This document shows, piece after piece, positions 5,911 through 10,893 of a stretch of 10,893 nt of DNA; position 1 is the first letter of the stretch, and each line of letters opens with the position of its first letter. A program made the position numbers and the translations under genes. This DNA comes from a bacterium (GTDB lineage Bacteria; Zhuqueibacterota; Zhuqueibacteria; Residuimicrobiales; Residuimicrobiaceae), in NCBI GenBank assembly GCA_012523655.1, contig JAAYTV010000219.1, positions 1 to 10,893 on the forward strand, written 5' to 3'. Below the pieces are notes generated by a model that was not told the origin of the DNA, did no database searches, and worked only from the letters and a program-made list of their open reading frames with translations.

Positions 5911-6948
5911 ATGGACGCCATGACGGACGCATTCACAGAAATACAATTGCAGATTCGAAACACGGAACAGGAGTTTGACGCCCAGCTACGGACGGTTCAA
6001 GACCGTCCACAGCTGGAGCAACTCCGCATTCTCTATCTCGGCCGCAAGGGCCGTGTGCAGGCGCTGTTCAGCAGCATGACGCAACTGGATCCCGCCGAAC
6101 GACCGGTAATCGGCCAAGAACTGAATCGGCTGAAGAAACAGTTTGAGGAAAAACTGACCGCCAAGGATTCCGGCGTTGTTCAGGCAGCCAAAACGATCGA
6201 ACAGTTCGATTATAGCCTGCCCGGCCGTTCGCCCGCCTCAGGAGGCCTGCATCCACTGATGCTGGTGCTGGATGAAATCAAGAGCATTTTCACCTCGATG
6301 GGCTTTCGCATCGAAGAGGGGCCGGAGATCGAACTGGACTATTATAATTTTGAAGCTCTCAACATCCCGGCGTATCATCCTGTGCGCGACATGCAGGATA
6401 CGTTCTATCTCGACGGCAAGTATGTGCTGCGCACGCATACTTCGCCGGTGCAGATCCGTACCATGGAACGGCAAAAACCACCGGTGCGCATGATCGCTCC
6501 AGGACGCTGTTTTCGTAAAGACACACCGGATGCCACCCATTCGCCCACGTTTCATCAGGTGGAAGGTTTATGCGTAGATCGCGACATCTCCTTTGCCGAT
6601 TTGAAAGGCGTGGTGCAGGTATTTGCGCAAAAAATGTTCGGCAAAGAGGTCCGCGTCCGTTTCCGGCCCAGCTTTTTTCCTTTCACCGAACCCAGTGCAG
6701 AATATGACTTTTCCTGCTTTATCTGTCAGGGAAAAGGGTGCCGGGTATGCAAAGGGACGGGCTGGATCGAAATCTCCGGCGCCGGGATGGTGGATCCAGC
6801 GGTGTTTGGCTTCGTTGATTATGATCCCAACGTGTTTTCCGGCTATGCCTTTGGCATGGGTGTAGAACGCATCGCCATGCTCAAGTATCAAATTAATGAT
6901 ATCCGTTATTTCTTCGATAACGACTTGAGATTCCTGGAACAATTCTAA
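5911..6948 (+). CDS. pheS: Phenylalanyl-tRNA synthetase alpha subunit
   Basis: This is the catalytic subunit of the cytosolic (alpha-beta)2 PheRS that charges tRNA-Phe. From ATG 5911 it has 345 residues (normal 330-350). An N-terminal coiled coil (~5-95) that contacts tRNA precedes the class II core, with 'FDYSLPGR' at 99-106, 'GPEIELDYYNFEALN', 'LRTHTSPVQIRTM', 'GRCFRKDTPDATHSPTFHQVEG' (motif 2 region) and 'GMGVERIAML' (motif 3 region). A cysteine knuckle C269-x2-C272-x4-C277-x2-C280 ('CFICQGKGCRVC') is inserted before 'GTGWIEI', and could bind zinc. E. coli PheS lacks it; I recall it from several other phyla. The start could also be ATG 5920 (342 residues); neither has a good ribosome-binding site, so translation probably depends on coupling to rplT, whose stop is one base upstream. 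Confidence 0.96.
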   Translation: MDAMTDAFTEIQLQIRNTEQEFDAQLRTVQDRPQLEQLRILYLGRKGRVQALFSSMTQLDPAERPVIGQELNRLKKQFEEKLTAKDSGVVQAAKTIEQFDYSLPGRSPASGGLHPLMLVLDEIKSIFTSMGFRIEEGPEIELDYYNFEALNIPAYHPVRDMQDTFYLDGKYVLRTHTSPVQIRTMERQKPPVRMIAPGRCFRKDTPDATHSPTFHQVEGLCVDRDISFADLKGVVQVFAQKMFGKEVRVRFRPSFFPFTEPSAEYDFSCFICQGKGCRVCKGTGWIEISGAGMVDPAVFGFVDYDPNVFSGYAFGMGVERIAMLKYQINDIRYFFDNDLRFLEQF

Positions 6949-6960
6949 TCGGACTTTATT

Positions 6961-9351
6961 TTGAAAGCAACGCTCAGCTGGCTACAAGAATTTGTCGATA
7001 TCACCATGCCTCCCCAGCAATTGGCGGACGCCTTGACGATGGCTGGCCTGGAGGTGGAGAGCTGGGAGCCTGTGAAACGCCGTTTCAGCCAGGTAGTGGC
7101 TGCCAAGGTTCTGTCCTGCGTGCCGATGGAGAACGCAGAAGGACGGTGGCTGTGCCAAGTGGACGCCGGAGCTGCACCAGTGCAAGTGATCTCTGCGGCG
7201 CCGAACACCACCCAGGGCATTCTCGTGCCCATGGCGCAACCGGGCGCTACTTTGGCGGACGGAACTAAAGTGGGCATCCGTAACCTGCATGGAATCGCCA
7301 GTGTCGGAATGCTCTGTTCTGAAGCGGAATTGGGTCTGACGGAGCGCGGCGAAGGCCTCATGGTTCTGTCCGCCGACGTGCAGCCAGGCACGGATCTGAA
7401 AAAAGTGGTGGGCGATCAGGACTATGTGTTCGATGTCTTTATTACACCGAACCGGCCGGACTGTCTAAGCATTATCGGCCTGGCGCGTGAAATCAGTGCA
7501 ATAACCGGAATGCGCCTGCGTCGACCTAAAATCAGTCTACCGAGGATCAAGGGCCCACATCGATCCGGCATGAAGATCAAGATCCAGAGTCCCGAGCATT
7601 GCTATCGATACTCTGGCCGCATGCTGGAACATATCACCATTCAGCCGTCCCCCTACTGGATGGCCTCACGGTTGTATGCCTGCGGCATGCGAGCCATCAA
7701 CAACGTGGTGGATGTCACCAACTATGTGATGTTGGAGAGCGGCCAACCGTTGCACGCGTTCGATTATCGCATGTTGGAAAAACACGAGATCCGTGTGCGC
7801 ACAGCGCATTCAGGCGAATCATTCGTCACGCTGGACGGTCAGGAGCGCATGCTCGATGAAGCGATGTGCTTGATTTGTGACGGCGCCAAGCCGATAGCCT
7901 TGGCTGGTGTTATGGGTGGGATGAATTCCGAGGTGCTGGCCGACACCGACACTGTGTACTTGGAGAGTGCCTATTTTGAACCCACAGGCATTCGCCGTAC
8001 CTCTAAAAAATTGGATCTCTCCACAGAATCTTCCCGACGATTTGAACGCGGCACGGATCCCAATGGCACGCTGTACGCTCTGAATCGCGCCGCCCAGCTG
8101 TTGCTGCAGGTGGCGGGCGCCAAGTTGCGCGGTGAGGCTGATGACGTCGTTAGCCACAAAGTCAAGCCGGCCAAAGTGGCTGTGTCGGTTAAAAACATCA
8201 ACCGGCTGCTGGGTGCGAAAATTTCCAAAAATAAAATAGGCGCTATTTTAGCGCCATTGGAGATTTCGCTTGCCAGATCAGAGGGCGACCGACTCGAGCT
8301 TTCCATTCCCACTTTTCGTCCGGATCTTACGCGGGAGATTGACATTGTGGAGGAGGTCGGCCGGCTGTACGGGTATGACCGCATTCCCCAAGCCATCAGC
8401 GCCCGCATCGACCAGACGCAGACGAGCAACGAACAGGTTGCTTTTCTCGATCGTCTGCGCGTTCTGTTGAGCGGATTCGGTCTGCGCGAAACGGTGTCGC
8501 TGAGTCTGGTTACGCCGCAGATTGCTGACAGGTTTTTACCCGTGGACGGCGAAAGGGTGGAATTGCTCAATCCCCTGAGCGCCGAGCTGTCGACGTTCCG
8601 TCCCAGTCTGCTGATCTCGGCGTTGGCCAATATCGCCTACAACCGCAACCGCCAGATTTCCACCCTGCGCTTTTTTGAAATCGGCAACGCTGCCTGGAAA
8701 CAGCAGGGACGCTTTGTGGAAAAAAAGCAAGGAGTTGTCGTGCTGGCCGGCGATCGGCAGGAACAGGCGTGGTACAGTAGGACGCATGCCTTTGACTTTT
8801 ACGACATCAAGGGCATTGCTTCGGCGCTCATGGAAAAGTTGGCTATCAACGCTTATGAACTGCGGCCGGTAGCGTCCCCTATTTGGCATGCAGAGAGCGT
8901 TTCTTTGTTGATCAACAATCAGGAACTTGGTGTTTTAGGCAGAATCCAACGTGCCATCTGTGAAGAGTTCAAGATAAAGACCGATGATGTCTTTGCATTT
9001 ATTTTTGACTTTGAACGCCTGGCACAGGCCGCTTCCCGAAGCCGGTCGTTCACACCGGTGCCGCGGTTTCCTTCTGCGCCATTCGACTTGGCCATTTTGG
9101 CAGATGTGAACACGCCGGTGGCGGAGATCGAGGCGGTGATCCGCAATGCCGGCGGCCCTCATCTGAGTTCGGTGCATCTATTTGATTTTTATAAAGGAGA
9201 GCAGGTACCGGCGGGACGGAAAAGTCTCGCTTTTTCCTTGACCTTTACTTCAAAAGAGCGTACATTAGGTGAAAGTGAGATAGAAGAGTGGGTCAGAGCG
9301 ATCTTGGATCGCCTCAAAAGCGATTTGAACGCAGAACTTCGACCACGTTAA
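6961..9351 (+). CDS. pheT: Phenylalanyl-tRNA synthetase beta subunit, TTG start
   Basis: The beta subunit binds tRNA and proofreads Tyr-tRNA-Phe. It has 796 residues, the usual size for the family. Domains in order: N-terminal 'MKATLSWLQEFV' (1-12), typical of PheT; an EMAP/OB-type tRNA-binding domain (~40-150); the B3/B4 editing domain (~215-385, 'INNVVDVTNYVMLESGQPLHAFD' region 246-268, 'LAGVMGG' 314-320); B5 (~405-475, ending 'EEVGRLYGYDRIP'); a catalytic-like core (~490-690); and the FDX-ACB anticodon-recognition domain (~697-796, 'PRFPSAPFDLAI', 'SLTFTSKERTL'). The start is TTG at 6961, because the conserved N-terminal block begins exactly there and the pheS stop is only 12 bp upstream. 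No Shine-Dalgarno sequence is evident, so translational coupling to pheS is likely and would help match subunit levels. Confidence 0.97.
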   Translation: MKATLSWLQEFVDITMPPQQLADALTMAGLEVESWEPVKRRFSQVVAAKVLSCVPMENAEGRWLCQVDAGAAPVQVISAAPNTTQGILVPMAQPGATLADGTKVGIRNLHGIASVGMLCSEAELGLTERGEGLMVLSADVQPGTDLKKVVGDQDYVFDVFITPNRPDCLSIIGLAREISAITGMRLRRPKISLPRIKGPHRSGMKIKIQSPEHCYRYSGRMLEHITIQPSPYWMASRLYACGMRAINNVVDVTNYVMLESGQPLHAFDYRMLEKHEIRVRTAHSGESFVTLDGQERMLDEAMCLICDGAKPIALAGVMGGMNSEVLADTDTVYLESAYFEPTGIRRTSKKLDLSTESSRRFERGTDPNGTLYALNRAAQLLLQVAGAKLRGEADDVVSHKVKPAKVAVSVKNINRLLGAKISKNKIGAILAPLEISLARSEGDRLELSIPTFRPDLTREIDIVEEVGRLYGYDRIPQAISARIDQTQTSNEQVAFLDRLRVLLSGFGLRETVSLSLVTPQIADRFLPVDGERVELLNPLSAELSTFRPSLLISALANIAYNRNRQISTLRFFEIGNAAWKQQGRFVEKKQGVVVLAGDRQEQAWYSRTHAFDFYDIKGIASALMEKLAINAYELRPVASPIWHAESVSLLINNQELGVLGRIQRAICEEFKIKTDDVFAFIFDFERLAQAASRSRSFTPVPRFPSAPFDLAILADVNTPVAEIEAVIRNAGGPHLSSVHLFDFYKGEQVPAGRKSLAFSLTFTSKERTLGESEIEEWVRAILDRLKSDLNAELRPR

Positions 9352-9360
9352 GAGGGCCAA

Positions 9361-9654
9361 GTGGAACGAAATATATTGGATGTGTTGGAAACGCGCATCG
9401 ATGAAGCGCTGGCAATGATCAGTGAAGTGAATCGGCGCAACCGTTCCCTGCAGGAAGAGAATAAAGAACTAAAGACCAAATTGGCGGAATCGGACTTGAG
9501 AGTGGAATCGCTGCAACGCACGCTGGAGGAGCAGAAGATCAAGTCGGATGAAGCCATTCTTCAGAAATACAAGGAAACCGAGGAAAAACTACGCGTCCGT
9601 ATTCAATCCATGCTCGCCAAACTCGACGAGCTCAAGGTGTTGGAAGGGCGCTGA
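9361..9654 (+). CDS. Coiled-coil protein, ZapB-like
   Basis: This 97-residue protein is almost entirely one predicted coiled coil. It runs from 'LDVLETRIDEALAMISEVNRRN' through 'LQEENKELKTKLAESDLRVESLQRTLEEQK' to the C-terminal 'LAKLDELKVLEG'. It has no cysteine, signal peptide or membrane segment. Its place directly before zapA matches the pheT-zapB-zapA arrangement annotated in several bacterial groups, where the small coiled-coil protein is called ZapB. By that analogy it would promote Z-ring bundling through ZapA. The sequence is too low in complexity to prove orthology, so the call is by context plus architecture. The start is GTG at 9361, with AGAGGG (9351-9356) overlapping the pheT stop, nine bases downstream of that stop. 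Confidence 0.72.
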   Translation: MERNILDVLETRIDEALAMISEVNRRNRSLQEENKELKTKLAESDLRVESLQRTLEEQKIKSDEAILQKYKETEEKLRVRIQSMLAKLDELKVLEGR

Positions 9655-9687
9655 TCCATCGCGTTGTACAGACAGAAAGAGTCTGGC

Positions 9688-9712
9688 CGTTAAACGTGTT
9701 GCATGATTAACG
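9688..9712 (+). promoter_or_regulatory. Hairpin abutting the zapA start codon
   Basis: CGTTAA (9688-9693) pairs with TTAACG (9707-9712). Inside, after an A-A mismatch, CGTG (9695-9698) pairs with CATG (9702-9705, one G-U) around a TTG loop. The ten-pair quasi-palindrome ends on the base before ATG 9713, in a leader with no clear Shine-Dalgarno sequence. It has no T-run, so it may be an RNA translation-control element or a DNA operator. Confidence 0.4.
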
Positions 9713-10036
9713 ATGCCGGTTACTATGAGCAGCGAAAATAACATCAAAGTTAATATTTTCGGGACCGAATATCCGTTACGGGTAAACGCCAACGTGGAAT
9801 ATGTCAAACGGATTGCGGAGTATGTTGACAGCAAGATGAGGGAAGTCCAAGCGGCCAAGCCGAACCGTCCGGTGCATCAGATTGCGATCCTGGCCGCGCT
9901 CAACATTACCGATGAGTTGCTGCACCAAAAAGAGGTGCAGAAGAAACGTCATATTAACTTTGAAGAAAAAGTAAAATTGCTCACTGATAAATTGGAATTT
10001 GGCATTAAGGATGATCCGGGGTCGGGAGGGTTTTAA
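9713..10036 (+). CDS. zapA: Cell division protein ZapA
   Basis: ZapA is a cytosolic FtsZ-ring crosslinker. The 107 residues show the family pattern: a short N-terminal beta unit 'IKVNIFGTEYPLRV' (11-24), 'EYVKRIAEYVDSKMREV' (29-45), then 'HQIAILAALNITDELL' and a charged C-terminal coiled coil. The glycine-rich end ('DPGSGGF') is unremarkable. The start could be ATG 9713 or ATG 9725 (103 residues); neither has a clear ribosome-binding site, and the conserved part begins after both. It lies 58 bp after the ZapB-like gene, and the gap contains the hairpin at 9688-9712. A structured RNA candidate follows, then rny. Confidence 0.92.
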   Translation: MPVTMSSENNIKVNIFGTEYPLRVNANVEYVKRIAEYVDSKMREVQAAKPNRPVHQIAILAALNITDELLHQKEVQKKRHINFEEKVKLLTDKLEFGIKDDPGSGGF

Positions 10037-10072
10037 TACGTAATCCTGCCTGAACGAGATCGCACTATCAGC

Positions 10073-10189
10073 AACCCAGCCGTCGAGTCCAGACCTCTCT
10101 GTCAAGACGCACAGAACTACCTCATGGGGTAATAAGAAAAGAGTGTCTTGATATGAAGCTATGGACTTGCACATGTACTGGGTTTTTTT
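10073..10189 (+). ncRNA. Structured RNA with oligo-U end, candidate 6S-like RNA
   Basis: Bases between zapA and rny fold as one long rod with nested pairing. The closing stem is AACCCAG/CTGGGTT (10073-10079 with 10178-10184). A second stem is CGAGTCC/GGACTTG (10084-10090 with 10163-10169). Then comes a symmetric 11 x 11 internal loop (10091-10101 and 10152-10162). A nine-pair stem TCAAGACGC/GTGTCTTGA follows (10102-10110 with 10143-10151), and an apical hairpin TACCT-CATG-GGGTA (10118-10131). The closing stem runs into TTTTTTT (10183-10189), as in a terminated transcript. A rod with a large central bubble is the hallmark of 6S RNA, which binds the sigma-70 holoenzyme as a mimic of open promoter DNA. 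6S RNA genes often lie next to zapA, and a compact form of about this length (6S-Flavo) is known in Bacteroidetes. The identity is inferred from fold, size and location; I recognise no diagnostic primary sequence. The alternative is a leader/attenuator of rny. No clear promoter is seen upstream. Confidence 0.58.
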
Positions 10190-10202
10190 ATTTGGAGGGG
10201 AG

Positions 10203-10893
10203 ATGAGCCTTACCATGATGCTGATAGCGCTGGCCATTGCCCTGGCCGCTGGATTGGCGGGGTGGTTGACCTCAAAAAAAATCGGACAGAACCGGGTCAA
10301 AGACGCTGAAGCGACAGCCCAACGAATCATCGCGGATGCGAAAAAGGAAGCAGAGAACCTTAAAAAGGAAAAACAGCTGGAAGCCAAGGACGAGTGGCTG
10401 CGGCTGAAACAGAACTTTGAAAATGAAACCAAAGCTCGGCGCAACGAGCTTTCTAAAATTGAAAACAAGCTGAACGCCCGGGAGCTCAACCTCGACCGGC
10501 GCCACGATCTGTTGACCAAAAAAGAAAAAGATCTCGATGATCGCGAGGATGAGCTGAAGAAAAAGGATGAAAAGCTGGATAAACGCGAAGCGGAAGTGGC
10601 GCTGATCATCGAGGAGCAATCCCGGCGTCTGGAAAAGATCAGCGGCATCTCCCAGGAAGACGCCAAAAAAGTCCTGATTCAGAATATGAGCGAAAAGGCC
10701 AAGCAGGAGGCGGCGCAACTAGTCAAAGAGATCAAGGACCGCGCTCGACAGACGTCCAATCGCGAGGCCAAAGAGATCATCATTCAGGCCATTCAGCGAA
10801 CCGCAGCGGATCATTCAACCGAAACCACGGTGTCTGTGGTCAATCTTCCCAGCGATGAGATGAAGGGCCGCATCATTGGCAGGGAAGGCCGCA
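10203..10893 (+). CDS. rny: Ribonuclease Y, N-terminal part (3' partial)
   Basis: RNase Y is a membrane-anchored endoribonuclease that initiates mRNA decay. The 230 codons present show a single N-terminal membrane segment (residues 3-22, 'LTMMLIALAIALAAGLAGWL'), then a long charged coiled coil (~30-200) with 'DAEATAQRIIADAKKEAE' and 'EDAKKVLIQ', both characteristic of the family. The start of the KH RNA-binding domain follows ('LPSDEMKGRIIGREGR', with the GxxG loop at 226-229). The catalytic HD domain lies beyond the window; full proteins are about 510-520 residues. The ATG at 10203 has a strong GGAGGGG (10194-10200) immediately upstream. That ribosome-binding site sits just after the U-run of the structured RNA, so transcription reaching rny from upstream must pass through it, or rny has its own promoter within that segment. 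Confidence 0.96.
   Translation, partial: MSLTMMLIALAIALAAGLAGWLTSKKIGQNRVKDAEATAQRIIADAKKEAENLKKEKQLEAKDEWLRLKQNFENETKARRNELSKIENKLNARELNLDRRHDLLTKKEKDLDDREDELKKKDEKLDKREAEVALIIEEQSRRLEKISGISQEDAKKVLIQNMSEKAKQEAAQLVKEIKDRARQTSNREAKEIIIQAIQRTAADHSTETTVSVVNLPSDEMKGRIIGREGR

Noticed and set aside
9776..10666. Minus-strand frame (296 codons) opposite zapA and rny
   Set aside because: The Ser/Phe-rich composition comes from reading Lys/Glu coiled-coil codons backwards; it crosses the structured RNA and two real genes.

Overview
The window is a housekeeping stretch of a bacterial chromosome of moderate GC content, with nearly every gene on the + strand. It looks like a member of the FCB (Fibrobacteres-Chlorobi-Bacteroidetes) assemblage or a neighbouring candidate phylum rather than a gamma-proteobacterium or a Bacillus relative. 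This placement is inference. It rests on the order pheS-pheT-zapB-like-zapA-(structured RNA)-rny, on a PheS with a CxxC/CxxC knuckle, and on most tRNA genes lacking an encoded CCA. No mobile element, CRISPR array or phage gene is visible.

Layout. (1) 1-1682: the 3' end of a TPR-containing gene, probably the C-terminus of a YprB-type RNase H-like protein, overlaps by 4 bp a full AlaX-type alanyl-tRNA editing gene. (2) 1723-2750: a tRNA region. tRNA-Ala(GGC) has its own promoter and a terminator that appears bidirectional. Next come a doubtful minus-strand zinc-ribbon ORF and an A/T-tract region with an inverted repeat. A strong-looking promoter then drives tRNA-Gly(GCC), tRNA-Cys(GCA) and tRNA-Leu(UAA), ending at a terminator. 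tRNA-Val(GAC) follows with its own terminator. (3) 2828-5909: the translation cluster thrS-infC-rpmI-rplT, in which infC appears to start at AUC. (4) 5911-9351: pheS and pheT, the two subunits of phenylalanyl-tRNA synthetase. (5) 9361-10893: a ZapB-like coiled-coil protein, ZapA, a structured RNA candidate that looks like a compact 6S-type RNA with an oligo-U end, and the 5' part of rny (RNase Y).

How it fits together. Almost everything serves translation: charging (ThrRS, PheRS), proofreading (AlaX beside tRNA-Ala), the tRNAs, initiation (IF3) and the 50S proteins L35 and L20. The tail adds Z-ring assembly factors and the membrane-anchored mRNA endonuclease. I found no unmistakably new system. 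The best leads are the structured RNA between zapA and rny, the AUC start of infC, the small zinc-ribbon ORF sharing a terminator with tRNA-Ala, and several hairpins at translation starts.
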